From: CAZKWG01 sp964615375
GTDB taxonomy: Bacteria > Myxococcota_A > UBA796 > CAZKWG01
Assembly: GCA_964615375.1 (NCBI GenBank)
Contig: CAZTOW010000013.1
Coordinates: 1-64,000 of the forward strand
Direction of reading: 5' to 3'
DNA length: 64,000 nucleotides
In this document: positions 36,393 through 46,500 of the stretch, piece by piece
How positions within the stretch are numbered: position 1 is the stretch's first letter
Layout: each line of letters begins with the position of its first letter
Position numbers and translations under genes: made by a program
Notes under the pieces: generated by a model
What the model saw: only the letters and a program-made list of their open reading frames with translations
Database searches by the model: none
Told to the model about the DNA's origin: nothing

Positions 36393-37703
36393 ATGCGCAC
36401 CTTGAACCCGCTCACCCTCGACGCCATCGTCCTCTCCGTGGCCAGCGCCCTGGGCGCGACCGGCTGCGGCATCCCGCTGGACGGCTACGATCCGCTCCCC
36501 TGCGACGACGAGGGCGGCGTGGCCTGGCTCGGCGACCTCTCGCTGGAGGAGCCGGCGGACTACGTGGCCCTGCGCGAGCGAGCCTTCTGGGACACCGGAG
36601 GCGCCTGGGAGACCACCCAGAGCGAGGGCGAGCCCTGCGCCAGCGCCACCGACGGGGGAGCCTGCGAGGCCGCGCTGGAGGCCGCGAGCGCGGAGAGCGG
36701 CTTCCAGCTCGGCGAGTGCATCGACGCCTGCGACGAGACGATCCTGGTCGTCAACCGCGGCGACGAGGTGCAGATCGCCTCGGACGCCGACAGCGTACGC
36801 GCCGCGCTGGGGACCGTGGACACCCCGGGCGAGGCGGCGCTCTCGGTGAGCCTCGGCGGCTACAGACTGAGCTGCGACAGGGTCGAGTACGGTGGGGTCC
36901 GCGCCGCGGCCGACGGATACGAGGTCATCGCCACCGCCTACCAGTCCACCTGCGCGCCCATCGTGGTCAAACGCTACCAGCTCGGCGTCGGCGCCGACGG
37001 CGCGATCTCCGTGCTGGACGAGGAGGTCGCCAGCCGCTCCCAGGCCTGCATCGGGCGGCGCCCGGGCGGGCTCCGCTCCCGGGGCTGCCGCGGGCGTGGG
37101 CGAACCGGGGCCTGGCTGGCTGGCATCGCCCACCTGGAGGCCGCCTCTGTCCACGCCTTCGCCGAGCTGGAGGCCGATCTCGCCCGCCACGGTGCCCCGG
37201 CCGAGCTGCGCGCGCAGGCCGCCCGCGCCCGCCGCGACGAGATCCGCCACGCCCGGCAGATGGCGCGCCTCGCCCGCCGCCATGACGGCGTAGTGACACC
37301 ACCTGTGGTGCGACCCTCGCCCCCGTGTGATCTGGAGGCCCTTGCCCTGGAGAACGCGGTGGAGGGCTGCGTGCGCGAGACCTACGGCGCCCTCTTCGGG
37401 GCCTGGCAGGCGCGCTTCGCCGAGGATCCGGCCGTGCGGGCCACGATGCGCCGCGTCGCCGAGGACGAGGCCCGACACGCCGCCCTGAGCTGGGCGCTGG
37501 CCCGCTGGCTCGAGCCCAGGCTCAGCCCGGAGGCCCGCGCGCGCGTGCTCGCCGCCCGCGAAGAGGCCCTCGCCACCCTGCGGGCCGAGATGGAGGCCCC
37601 CCTCGACCCGGAGACCGCCCGCGTGGTGGGCGCTCCCCCGCCCGAGGCCCAGCGCGCGCTGGTGGCGCGGCTCAGCGCGGAGCTGGGGCTGGGGCTGGGC
37701 TGA
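36393..37703 (+). CDS. Lipoprotein with C-terminal ferritin-like di-iron domain
   Basis: A 436-aa predicted lipoprotein; MRTLNPLTLDAIVLSVASAL leads to Cys25 in GATGC, and GGAGGAG precedes the ATG. Residues ~30-230 are a cysteine-containing domain of unknown function. Residues ~245-380 look like a four-helix ferritin-like bundle: HLEAASVHAFAELEADL, ARRDEIRHARQMARLA, ENAVEGCVRETYGALFGAWQ and RRVAEDEARHAALSWALARW supply the Glu and ExxH ligands expected of a di-iron site. A lipid-anchored protein with a ferritin-like domain is unusual, and whether it stores iron or oxidises a substrate is unknown. Confidence 0.8.
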   Translation: MRTLNPLTLDAIVLSVASALGATGCGIPLDGYDPLPCDDEGGVAWLGDLSLEEPADYVALRERAFWDTGGAWETTQSEGEPCASATDGGACEAALEAASAESGFQLGECIDACDETILVVNRGDEVQIASDADSVRAALGTVDTPGEAALSVSLGGYRLSCDRVEYGGVRAAADGYEVIATAYQSTCAPIVVKRYQLGVGADGAISVLDEEVASRSQACIGRRPGGLRSRGCRGRGRTGAWLAGIAHLEAASVHAFAELEADLARHGAPAELRAQAARARRDEIRHARQMARLARRHDGVVTPPVVRPSPPCDLEALALENAVEGCVRETYGALFGAWQARFAEDPAVRATMRRVAEDEARHAALSWALARWLEPRLSPEARARVLAAREEALATLRAEMEAPLDPETARVVGAPPPEAQRALVARLSAELGLGLG

Positions 37704-37724
37704 AGGCGCCTCGCCTCGCGCTGT

Positions 37725-37808
37725 TACAGCCTGGGAGCTGTGCTCTACGAGCTCGTGCCGCCCCGGAGGCGGGTCCCCACGATCATCGCCTCCTGTCGCC
37801 TGTACTGA
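37725..37808 (+). pseudogene. Fragment of a Ser/Thr kinase gene
   Basis: Positions 37725-37756 match 44193-44224 in the kinase/WD40 gene at 31 of 32 bases and encode YSLGAVLYELV, the kinase helix-F segment (usually DVYSLGAVLYELVTG). The reading frame then diverges and stops at 37806. No other kinase motif surrounds it. It looks like a decayed or duplicated kinase scrap. The rest of 37704-37930 contains a G-rich stretch (37850-37930) but no gene I can support. Confidence 0.6.
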
Positions 37809-37930
37809 TAGATAAGGGCTGACACTGCATACCCTTCGTGAGTGGGATCCTGATGGCGGGGGCGCTGGTGGGGTGGCGAGGCGGTGGGGGCTGGGGGCGG
37901 CGCTGCTGGCGGAGGGGGTGGCGTTGGTGG

Positions 37931-39742
37931 TCAGGGGGTGACGGTCCCGGTGAGGATGGGGCCGCTGCCGAGGAGGAGGTGGGCGGCGCCGGCGTCAGTG
38001 GTGCCTTCGTCGTCGCCCGGCGCGCCGAGCAGGATGTCTGCACGACCGTCGGCGTCCATGTCGCCAGCAGAGGAGATCGAGCTACCAAAGGCGATACCTG
38101 TTCCCGACCCGACAATCATCTTGTCTGCGTCAGCAGGCTGAAGACCGCCGCTCACTGGCCCATAGAGCAGGTAGACGGCTCCTCGGGTATACCCTTCCTC
38201 TCCATAGTAGTCGCCGTTCTCGCTGTTGGTCGGCTCTCCGATCATAATGTCCGCGAACCCGTCTGCGTCCACGTCTCCAATACCCGCCAGCGTCTCTCCA
38301 ATATACAGGTGATCGCCCTCTACCCCAGAGAAATTCGCCTCCCCATCGGCGATGCCGCGAAGTCCGGGGGCGTAGCCCAGGTGAAGATACGCGCGGCCCC
38401 AAAGCTCGCCGGCAGGCCAGTTAGGAGAGCCTATCAGCAGATCCGGTGTCCCGTCTCCGTTCACGTCCCCCGCGCCGCTCAGGCTGTACCCTGCACGATC
38501 TCCACCCCACTCCCCGGGCAGTTTCAGATCTGCGTCCGCCAGGTTCAGCGTCCCCGGCTCCGGGCTGGTCAGGACATAGGCCGCTCCAGCACCACTGCCC
38601 GTGTAACACTGGCCATAGGCCCCGACAAACAGATCGGCCAGCCCGTCGCCGTCCAGATCGCCGACGTGCGCCAGGGTCGATCCAGCGTTATCGCCAGCGT
38701 CCTCGCCGAACAACTGAACATCAGCGTCCGTCCGCTTGTATTCGCCGGAGAGCGGCCTAAGAAAGAGCACGACCCCTCCGTGGGTGTCCCCGCTCTCCTC
38801 GTCCGCGTCGGTCCCCACACACGCACCCAGGTCGCTCTCATTGTCTGTGTCTATCGCTGGCCCCCCGATGAGCAGATCCTCCTGGCCGTCTCCATCGACG
38901 TCACCCGGAGCTTCCACGGTAGCGCCAAACTCTTCGATCCCATCCAACCCCACAACCCAAGCATCTGCGTCGTCGGTCGAGAGCTCACCGACGACAGGTC
39001 CGTTTAGAAGATAGGCTACACCAACGTCGTAATCCCCATCCAGGTCCTCTCGTGGGGCACCGACCATAAGCTCAGGATAACCATCTTCATTCTGGTCGCC
39101 GATGGCTGCATGCGCTGGTCGGTAGAATCGACTCCCGAGATCGTAAACGTAGAGCGATGCGTCGGCCTCAGCAAGTGAGCGAGACCCTGAGATAGCACCA
39201 AATACAACGTAAACCGTGCCATTGATCGCCGTCTGAACCACCTGCAACGATGAGACGAGCAGGTCTTCCCGACCATCTCCGTTCAAGTCACCCGCCGCAG
39301 CCACTCCTCTCCCGACGTAGTCCTCTTTCTCTACCCCGAGCAGCTTCGCATCGGAGGTCCGAATGTCGAGTGGACTCTCTGACGAGCAGACCGCGTTGGC
39401 CTCGCTTCCGTCTACGTCCAGACAGTCATTGTAGACCCCATCCATGCAGATCTCGGGCGCGCCAGGGTACCTCTCCGCGTTGGTGTCGTCGCAGTCAGAG
39501 TCGTCCTCCACCTGACTGGGATCCGCCTCACAGGCCACCGTGCTGACCGCAGGGTCTCCAAAGCCGTCCCCGTCCTCGTCTGCATACCAGACCTGCTCGA
39601 TGCAGGGATCGCAGTCGGCTGTGTCTCCAGATTCGCCCGATTCACTCTCCAGCCAGGATTCCGACGAGGTGCCATTCGAATCCGCGCCAGGGGTGTACTT
39701 CTCCGGGACGCAAGCGCCGAGCAGCAACAGGAGCAGCCTCAT
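37931..39742 (-). CDS. FG-GAP repeat lipoprotein with MopE-like N-terminal motif
   Basis: A 603-aa lipoprotein; signal MRLLLLLLGAC with Cys11. Residues ~40-120 carry a MopE-like unit (WYADEDGDGFGDPAVSTVAC, DSDCDDTNAERYPGAPEICM). Residues ~140-600 contain about seven FG-GAP/integrin-alpha-like blades with calcium loops (AAGDLNGDGREDLLVSS, AIGDQNEDGYPELMVGAP, APGDVDGDGQEDLLIGGP, HVGDLDGDGLADLFVGAY, GAGDVNGDGTPDLLIGSP, GIGDVDADGFADIMIGEP, SAGDMDADGRADILLGAP), forming a propeller. It is a surface binding protein by family. GAGGG lies 7 nt before the ATG. ATGA overlap with the beta-helix gene makes it the last gene of a four-gene operon with distinctly lower GC. Confidence 0.9.
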   Translation of the reverse strand: MRLLLLLLGACVPEKYTPGADSNGTSSESWLESESGESGDTADCDPCIEQVWYADEDGDGFGDPAVSTVACEADPSQVEDDSDCDDTNAERYPGAPEICMDGVYNDCLDVDGSEANAVCSSESPLDIRTSDAKLLGVEKEDYVGRGVAAAGDLNGDGREDLLVSSLQVVQTAINGTVYVVFGAISGSRSLAEADASLYVYDLGSRFYRPAHAAIGDQNEDGYPELMVGAPREDLDGDYDVGVAYLLNGPVVGELSTDDADAWVVGLDGIEEFGATVEAPGDVDGDGQEDLLIGGPAIDTDNESDLGACVGTDADEESGDTHGGVVLFLRPLSGEYKRTDADVQLFGEDAGDNAGSTLAHVGDLDGDGLADLFVGAYGQCYTGSGAGAAYVLTSPEPGTLNLADADLKLPGEWGGDRAGYSLSGAGDVNGDGTPDLLIGSPNWPAGELWGRAYLHLGYAPGLRGIADGEANFSGVEGDHLYIGETLAGIGDVDADGFADIMIGEPTNSENGDYYGEEGYTRGAVYLLYGPVSGGLQPADADKMIVGSGTGIAFGSSISSAGDMDADGRADILLGAPGDDEGTTDAGAAHLLLGSGPILTGTVTP

Positions 39743-42495
39743 GGCCCAACCCTCGCCATAATCGGAGGAGTGATGACGATCGGGACATCCTCCTTCGACG
39801 AGCCGGGGAAGAATTCGAAGGCGCCGATGTCCGGTGCGCCAACCATGTAGTCTCCGTTGAAGTCGTCGAACATCGCCAGGTCGATGCCCAGATCTACCAG
39901 ATCAACTCCTGAGTCGTCTGTGCCGAGCTCGCGGCAGACCGAGCCTGCGCCGATGTCGTAGTCCAGGGCCTCGAGGACATCGGGGGCAGAGGTAGTCACA
40001 GTAGCTGCAAGTTCACTTCCCTCAGGGCGTCCCGGCCTCGTCTCCATCGTGCTGAGCGTGCCTCCCGCAGACTCCGCCGCAAGATCCAGATCCGCGAGGA
40101 CGGCTGCCGCCAGTCCGTGCGCTTCGACACCCCAGTCCGCCTGAACGTCGGCGAATGGCTTCAATCCACCTCCTGCCTTCCAGAACACTTCCTTGCCAAT
40201 GGACGACCACCCTAAATAGCAGTTGTAGTCAGACCTGTGGTACCAGATGGACTTGCGATGCGGAAGTGCTGGAATATTCTCTTGCCAGGCCACCTGTGCC
40301 TGCTCAGCATCCCCCCCTCCCGAGATCCCGTTCCTCGCGATCAGGTTGTTCAACAGCGACAGTTGCCGCAAGGCATCGACACCCCCGTTGTTCACCACAT
40401 TCACTCCCGTCAACAGATTGTGCGCCACCGTGTTGTTGACGATGTACACACGCCCCAGCGGGTACGATGTGTCCTCCACCTCCACCTGAATCCCCCGGCC
40501 CTCGTTCATGTAGATCAGGTTGCGATACACGAAGACCTGACCCGTGCGCTCTATCGGTGTCGTGGTCGTGTTGTACCAGGCACTGTTCTTCGAGTTCGTG
40601 ATCAACACGCCTGTCGCGTTCTGGAAGATCCGATTCCGGTACACATGGATGTCCTGTGACCCATCGTTGATGGTGATCCCTGCGAAGTGCCCGTGGCCCC
40701 AGATCACGTTGCCGCTGACCACCGTGGTCTCTTCCGACAGCGGGGTCCGCGGCCGGACGCCCTTCAGATCGATCCCGTCCTCCGCGAAGCCCTCCTGCCC
40801 CCCACCTGCAGGCAAGCTCCCACCCTCGTACCGATCCTGATACCCGTACGCCGTCGCCGTGCAGACGCTGGAGGTCGTCCAGGGGAGGTCGGCTGGACAC
40901 CGATGGTACAGGACCCAGGTGCTCGCTGCCCCCCCACAGTCGGCGCTCCGCGCGAACGTGGAGTCCAAGGACTGCAAGCCGGACGTTGGATCCGTGTAGT
41001 TGCTCCTGCATTGCTTGGAGTGTGACCAGATCCGATTGTCCGCGATCAGGTGACCCGAAGACCCTCCCTGCGAGACGATCCCGTCCACGCCACGGACGTC
41101 GTCCCCCCACATCCGGCTCCCGCGGATGGTGCAGTTCGTCGCAAGGTGACCGATCGCGACGTCGGATCCACCCGTGTCGTAGCCGTTGGACCACAACAAG
41201 CTGTCGATCACGGCGATCTCTACAGGGTAGCGACGGGTGTCCACGATCCAGGCCAACGCGGCGGTGTAGTCTTTGTCCAGGATGGACTCGGCGTACACCG
41301 CCTCCACGTTCTCCTCGGTCACCCCAAACCCGATCCCGATCCGGGCGTTGTCGAAGACGCTCAGGCTCTCATACAGATGATCCCGCGACCCGAGCCGTGC
41401 GCTCAGCGCCTCGCCGAATCCGGCGATCCGGAGCCCATGAACGTAGACGTGACAGCAGTCGTAGAACGCGATGCCCAGCCGGGTGTCCCCATACTGGGGC
41501 TCGTGGCCCGTGGTGGCCGAGCCCTGGATCAGCGGCGCGCTCCCCGTCGATGGACCAGGCTGATCACTCTCCCCGCCTCCGTAGCTCGAGAGGACGAGCG
41601 GGCGCACCTCCGTGGCCTTCAGCTCGCGGATCGTGAGGATGGCCTGGTCACCATAAGCGTTGGTCGGGGGGCTCGCCCAGTCGATATAGGTCAGGGAGCT
41701 CGACGTGGACACGCGCTCCTCCAACCCATTCCAGGTCCGCCCGCGTCGGAAGAAGACCTGCGCGCCGACCACGCAGGTCCACGCGGGTTCGGCGCCACCA
41801 TAGACCTCCTCGTTCAGCCAGTACTCTACGCGGCGCAGGGTCTTCCATGGCCGCACCTCCAGCTTCCCACCCAGGGCGACCAACGTGCCCGGGTTTGCGT
41901 CATCGCCATCCCGCGCGTCCACGTATCGGCTCCCCGCGACCACCTGCTGCAGACAGGCGCAGGGCAAGGTCCCCCCTTGTTGCCCAACCAACGATCCGCT
42001 CCCGGGCTGAAGCCGGAAGGGCCCGGAGGTCTGCTCAGGCTGCGTGGGCCACACCTCCTCACGCGCCGCTCGGACGCGGGACCTTCCCCTCTTCCACCTC
42101 GCGGGACCGGCCAGCGCGGCCTGCAGGGCGTACCAGCTCTCGTCGTCCAGGCGGAGTTCCTCGGGAGCGTCCTGCTCCGGGGTCTCGTCCAGGATCCCCT
42201 GAGCCACCAGCCAGGATCGGGGGAGCGTTCGGACACCACGACGTGGCCTCCGCTCCGGCGGCGGCGTGACCTCGTCCGCGCAGGCGCAGAGTGCAGGCGC
42301 GGTGGACTCGAACACCGGCGGCGGCGAGCCCCCCTTGCGCGGCGCGGACGCCTCCGGCCAGCGCTTCGAGGCCAGGATCGCGTCCGGCACGTCGTGGTTG
42401 CCCGACGCGCCGCAACAGCGGTTCACCCCGGCCTCGCGGGCCCGCAGCTCCGCGATCGCGGTGTCCATGGACGGGAACGGGCTCGCGCGCTTCAT
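39739..42495 (-). CDS. Large right-handed beta-helix protein without signal peptide
   Basis: A 918-aa protein. AGGAGG lies 5 nt before the ATG. Residues ~1-190 are an unusual Pro/Arg/Cys-containing region (GVNRCCGASGNHDVPDAILA, CACADEVTPPPERRPRR) with no signal peptide. From ~190, RYVDARDGDDANPGT opens a DUF1565-like start, and residues ~330-800 are parallel beta-helix rungs (VVSGNVIWGHGHFAGITIND, HVYRNRIFQNATGVLITNSK, QVFVYRNLIYMNEGRGIQVE, VYIVNNTVAHNLLTGVNVVN). The fold is shared by polysaccharide lyases and phage tailspikes. The C-terminus NGDYMVGAPDIGAFEF resembles 'dockerin/listeria-like' endings of secreted beta-helix proteins. Export route and substrate are unknown. Confidence 0.82.
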   Translation of the reverse strand: MKRASPFPSMDTAIAELRAREAGVNRCCGASGNHDVPDAILASKRWPEASAPRKGGSPPPVFESTAPALCACADEVTPPPERRPRRGVRTLPRSWLVAQGILDETPEQDAPEELRLDDESWYALQAALAGPARWKRGRSRVRAAREEVWPTQPEQTSGPFRLQPGSGSLVGQQGGTLPCACLQQVVAGSRYVDARDGDDANPGTLVALGGKLEVRPWKTLRRVEYWLNEEVYGGAEPAWTCVVGAQVFFRRGRTWNGLEERVSTSSSLTYIDWASPPTNAYGDQAILTIRELKATEVRPLVLSSYGGGESDQPGPSTGSAPLIQGSATTGHEPQYGDTRLGIAFYDCCHVYVHGLRIAGFGEALSARLGSRDHLYESLSVFDNARIGIGFGVTEENVEAVYAESILDKDYTAALAWIVDTRRYPVEIAVIDSLLWSNGYDTGGSDVAIGHLATNCTIRGSRMWGDDVRGVDGIVSQGGSSGHLIADNRIWSHSKQCRSNYTDPTSGLQSLDSTFARSADCGGAASTWVLYHRCPADLPWTTSSVCTATAYGYQDRYEGGSLPAGGGQEGFAEDGIDLKGVRPRTPLSEETTVVSGNVIWGHGHFAGITINDGSQDIHVYRNRIFQNATGVLITNSKNSAWYNTTTTPIERTGQVFVYRNLIYMNEGRGIQVEVEDTSYPLGRVYIVNNTVAHNLLTGVNVVNNGGVDALRQLSLLNNLIARNGISGGGDAEQAQVAWQENIPALPHRKSIWYHRSDYNCYLGWSSIGKEVFWKAGGGLKPFADVQADWGVEAHGLAAAVLADLDLAAESAGGTLSTMETRPGRPEGSELAATVTTSAPDVLEALDYDIGAGSVCRELGTDDSGVDLVDLGIDLAMFDDFNGDYMVGAPDIGAFEFFPGSSKEDVPIVITPPIMARVGP

Positions 42496-42512
42496 CTTCG
42501 CCTCCTAACGCA

Positions 42513-42857
42513 TCAACCTTTGGCGATCACATCCAGGCTCACCACGGCCTCACCAGAGAGCGTGCCGGAGAGGAACCAGCACACGTAGCGAGTGAACGTC
42601 GAGACGGGCACCCAGCTCACGCTCTCCGCGGTGAGCGAGACCTCGCAGGCGCTTGAAAAATCCAGGTAGCAGCCCTCTTCGTTCACCAGGGCATGCCGCA
42701 GACAGAGCTTCGGCGACTCGCCGTCCGAGGCGCTGTGGACGGTACACACGACGTGCAGCTCCGTGTAGCCTCCGAGGTCCAAGGCGCCCGACAGATCCGG
42801 GGCGCTGTCGCGGGTCAGCGTGACGCGATCGAGGATTCTCCAAACCATCATGGACAT
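42513..42857 (-). CDS. Small protein of unknown function, beta-rich
   Basis: A 114-aa protein. AAGGAGGT just upstream fixes the ATG at 42857 (MSMMVWRILDRVTLTRDSAP). Strand-rich segments follow: YTELHVVCTVHSASD, PKLCLRHALVNEEGCYLDFS, VSLTAESVSWVPVSTFTRYV and GEAVVSLDVIAKG. The overall strand order is like the next gene upstream, suggesting that the two are distant paralogues. No signal peptide, no recognised family. It sits 18 bp upstream of the beta-helix gene and is part of the same operon. Confidence 0.75.
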   Translation of the reverse strand: MSMMVWRILDRVTLTRDSAPDLSGALDLGGYTELHVVCTVHSASDGESPKLCLRHALVNEEGCYLDFSSACEVSLTAESVSWVPVSTFTRYVCWFLSGTLSGEAVVSLDVIAKG

Positions 42858-42868
42858 GGCGACCTCCT

Positions 42869-43309
42869 TCAGCTCTTGAAGGTGAACACGAGGGTGGCCG
42901 AACACACGGCGCGCTCGATGTTGGTGCCGCTGGCGTTGGCCACCGCGATCCCGTAGCGCATGTACAACCCGAAGTTGGTCGTGGTGGAGTACGCCGTCTG
43001 GATCACGTCCTGGTTCGCCGAGACGGCCGAGAACAGGTCAACCGGGCCGTTCCAGCGCCGCCCGTCGATGCTCCACCAGAAGACGACTCGCCAGGTGAAC
43101 TGGGCCGTCCTGTTCTCAGTCGACGTCTGCACCTGGAGAGAATCAAGATAGGGTCCCCACTCGAGGGCCTCAGGGAGCTGGATGTCAATGTAGCTCGGGG
43201 TGGTCGTGCCGTCCGTCTGGAGCTGCATCTTCTGGATGAAGCCGACCACACGGACCTTGGGCTGACCGGCGAACGTGCGCAAAGGGCACCTCACGGGGAT
43301 GAACATCAT
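42869..43309 (-). CDS. Small protein of unknown function, beta-sandwich-like
   Basis: A 146-aa protein and probable first gene of the operon. Either of two tandem ATGs (43309 or 43306) may be used; no Shine-Dalgarno is visible. KVRVVGFIQKMQLQTDG, PSYIDIQLPEALEWGPYLDS, RVVFWWSIDGRRWNGPVDLF and IERAVCSATLVFTFKS form alternating strands resembling a carbohydrate-binding or virion-type beta sandwich, but I cannot assign a family. No signal peptide is present. The ~250-bp region upstream holds an A10 tract at 43402-43411 in AT-rich sequence, the probable promoter zone between this operon and the kinase gene. Confidence 0.7.
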   Translation of the reverse strand: MMFIPVRCPLRTFAGQPKVRVVGFIQKMQLQTDGTTTPSYIDIQLPEALEWGPYLDSLQVQTSTENRTAQFTWRVVFWWSIDGRRWNGPVDLFSAVSANQDVIQTAYSTTTNFGLYMRYGIAVANASGTNIERAVCSATLVFTFKS

Positions 43310-43550
43310 AGGGTCGAGCGCAAGGCGACATGCCCTGAGCTCCTGATCATCCTGACACGGGCTCGGGGCACATGGAAGACATCCAGAGTATGTGTTTGAT
43401 GGAAAAAAAAAATATCATTAGTTTGTGTCCCCCTCATCGTTCCATGCACCTCCAGCCGTTCCGGCTGCGACGCCTGTGGGCCGTTCACAGGGCAGCGCTC
43501 AGCACCCGCGCCGCGTACCCAGACCGCCCGCCGCGCGCCCCGCCGCGCGG

Positions 43551-43556
43551 TATGCT
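43551..43556 (+). promoter_or_regulatory. -10-like hexamer before the kinase/WD40 gene
   Basis: TATGCT lies 6 nt before the ATG at 43563, identical in hexamer and spacing to the element upstream of the Uma2 gene; no Shine-Dalgarno is present. Confidence 0.45.
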
Positions 43557-43562
43557 TCGGCG

Positions 43563-46500
43563 ATGGGCACCGACGACCACCGCACCTACGCCGACCCTCT
43601 GGAGGAGGTGGGCGACCCCGCGCCTCAGGGGAGCAGCCAGCCACGCTACACGCTGGGCGAGCTGCTGGGCACGGGCGGGATGGGCGAGGTGCGCGCCGCC
43701 ACCGACACCGTGCTGGAGCGCGAGGTCGCCATCAAGCTCCTGCGCGAGGACCGCGCCGGCGAGCGGGCCCGCTTCCTGAGGGAGGCGCGGATCACCGCCG
43801 CGCTCCAGCACCCCAACATCGTGCCGGTCCACGACCTCGGGCAGGCGGAGGACGGACGCCCCTACCTCGCGATGAAGCGGGTCCAGGGTCGCTCGCTCGC
43901 CGAATTACTGACCCACGGTCAGTTAGGACCCACGAGCCAGCGCCTGGAGATCTTCCGAAAGCTCTGCGACGCCGTCGCCTTCGCCCACAAGAACGGCGTC
44001 CTGCACCGCGACCTGAAGCCCGACAACATCATGGTGGGCGAGCTGGGCGAGGTCCTGCTCATGGACTGGGGCATCGCCACCTCCTGGGATCCAGCGCGGC
44101 CCGAGGACGTGCCCGGCGGGCTCATCGGCACGCCCGCCTACATGGCGCCGGAGCAGGCCCGCGGGGAGCGCTGCACCGCGCGCTCCGATGTCTACAGCCT
44201 GGGAGCCGTGCTCTACGAGCTCGTCACGGGGAGCCCGCCCTACCAGGGGGGCGTGTTCACCGTCCTGGACGCCGTGCGCGCCGGCCAGCTCGCGCCGCCC
44301 CGGCAGCGCAACCCGAAGGTCTCGCCCGAGCTGGAGCGCGTCATGCTCCACGCCATGGCGCACCGCCCCGAGGATCGCTACCCCTCGGCCCTGGCCCTGC
44401 GCCAGGACATCGACGCCGTGCTGGAGCGTCAGCCCCTGGTCCACCTGCGCTCGACCCCGCTGGAGCGGCTGACGAAGTGGGCGGATCGCCACCGCGGCGC
44501 GGTGCGGGCGACGGCGGCGGCGACGGCGGTGGGCCTGCTGGCCCTGGCGCTCGGCTCCTGGCGCTACGCGGTGGACGTCGGGGAGGCCCGGGACGAGGCG
44601 GTGGAGGCCGCGGCGCGGGCGCGGGCGGCCGAGCAGGGCGCGGTGGCCGGGCAGGTGGCGGCGGAGGTGGCGCTGGCGGACGCGCTGGGGGGGCAGGGGC
44701 AGGTGCTGGAGGCCGAGGGTCACCTGCGCGCCGCGGACGCGCTGCTGGAGGGTCGGGCGCTGGACCGACGGGCGCTGGATCTGGCCTGGTCCCAGCACCT
44801 CGCGGACAACTCGCCCCCCATCTCCCGCTGCCAGCCCCACGGCGGGAGGCGCGTGCTGGCGCTGGACCTCGGGGCCGACGGGCGCTCGGCCCTCTCCTGG
44901 GGGGAGGACGGGCGGCTGGTGCGCTGGGATCCGCTGGACTGCGCGGAGCGATCCGCGGAGCGCCTGGGCGCGAAGCCGGGCCCGGGGGCGGTGGACGCCC
45001 GGCGCGGGCGGGCGGCCGTGGTCGTGGACGGGGCGCTGATCGTCTCGGACGGCTCGGCCCGCCGCCAGGTCGCCGCCCCCGAGGGCGCGCGCGCGGTCGG
45101 GCTGGACGGGAACCGCGTGTGGGTGCGCGACGGCGAGGCGAGGATCTTCGTGCTCTCTCCGGGTGAGGACGCGCTCCGGCCCGCGGAGGCGCCCGCGGTG
45201 GGCGCGGCCCTGTGGCGACCGGCGCTGGGCGGTCAGCTCTGGCTGGCCGACAGCACGCGCACCGGCGGGGAGCCGGGCGGGGTCTGGCGCGCCGCGGACG
45301 GCGCGGCCCTCCTCCAGGAGAGCGGCGTGAACAGCGTGGCGACGAGCTCCGACGGCCGGGTCGTGCTGCTCGGGACGGCCACGGAGCGGAGCCTGCGCTT
45401 CCTCGACGGGGGCCCGGGGATCTCCATCGCCCAGGAGCCCGTCAACGCCGTGGGCGTCGCGCCCGGGGATCGGGTGGGCTGGGCGCAGGGCTTCGACGGC
45501 TCCGTGCGCGTGCTGAGCCTGGACGACGGGGCGCAGCTCGCCGCCTACGTGGGCCCCGGCGACCTGCCCAGCGCCATCGCCGTGACCGAGGACGCGCGCC
45601 TGCTGGCCATCTCCGGCGGCGCGGGCGAGGTCCTGCTCTACCTCCGCCCCGCCTGGCCCGCGCGGCACCCCCCGCAGACCAACCGCGAGGTCACCCACGG
45701 CCTGGCCCTGGGGGACGGGGGGCGCCTGCTGCTCCTGGGCGACGATGACGGCCGGATCACCCTCCTCGACGCGGCGACCGCGCGCCCCCTGCGCGGCTGG
45801 AGGGGCTACCCGACGGGCGTGCGGCAGGTGGCCTTCTCCCCCGACGCGCGCCGGATCGCCGCCGCCGCGCGCTACGACGGGCTCGTGATCGTGGACCTGG
45901 AGCGGGGGGAGCCGCGGCTCATCTCCACCCCGGCCCGCACCGTCTCGGTGGCCTGGCTGCCCGCGGGCCTGTTCACCGTGGACGTCGAGGGCCGGCTGCT
46001 CCGCCTGGACCCCGACACGGGCGCGCTGACGACCCTGGGGCAGGGCCTCCACGCCGCCTCCTGGGCGCTGGCCGCCGTGGGCGAGGATCGTTTACTGACC
46101 GCCGGTCATATGGGCGAGGAGACCGGGCTCGCGCTCCTGTCGGCGAGCGGCGAGGTGCTGCGCCGCTTCCCGCTGGATCAGATCGGCTATCAGGTGGCCG
46201 TCTCACCCGACGGACGAAGGGCGGCGGTCGGCGGGCACAGGGGCCAGGCCGTGGTCTTTGACCTGGAGAGCGGCCAGGAGCTGCGGCGCCTGGAGGCGGA
46301 CGCCGGCCCCACCCTAGGCGTGGCCTTCTCGCCCGACGGCAGCCTGCTGGCCACCACCGGCTACTCCCGCGACGTCAAGCTCTGGGACCTCGCCACCGGC
46401 GCCCTGCTGCGGGCCGTCCACCAGCACGACGGCCCCGGCCTGAACCTCCTCTTCTCCCCGGACGGGAGCGCGCTCTACTCCACCGCGACCGACGGGTGGA

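Noticed and set aside
43402..43411. A10 tract as a transcription terminator
   Set aside because: No preceding GC-rich hairpin on either strand; more likely part of the divergent promoter region.
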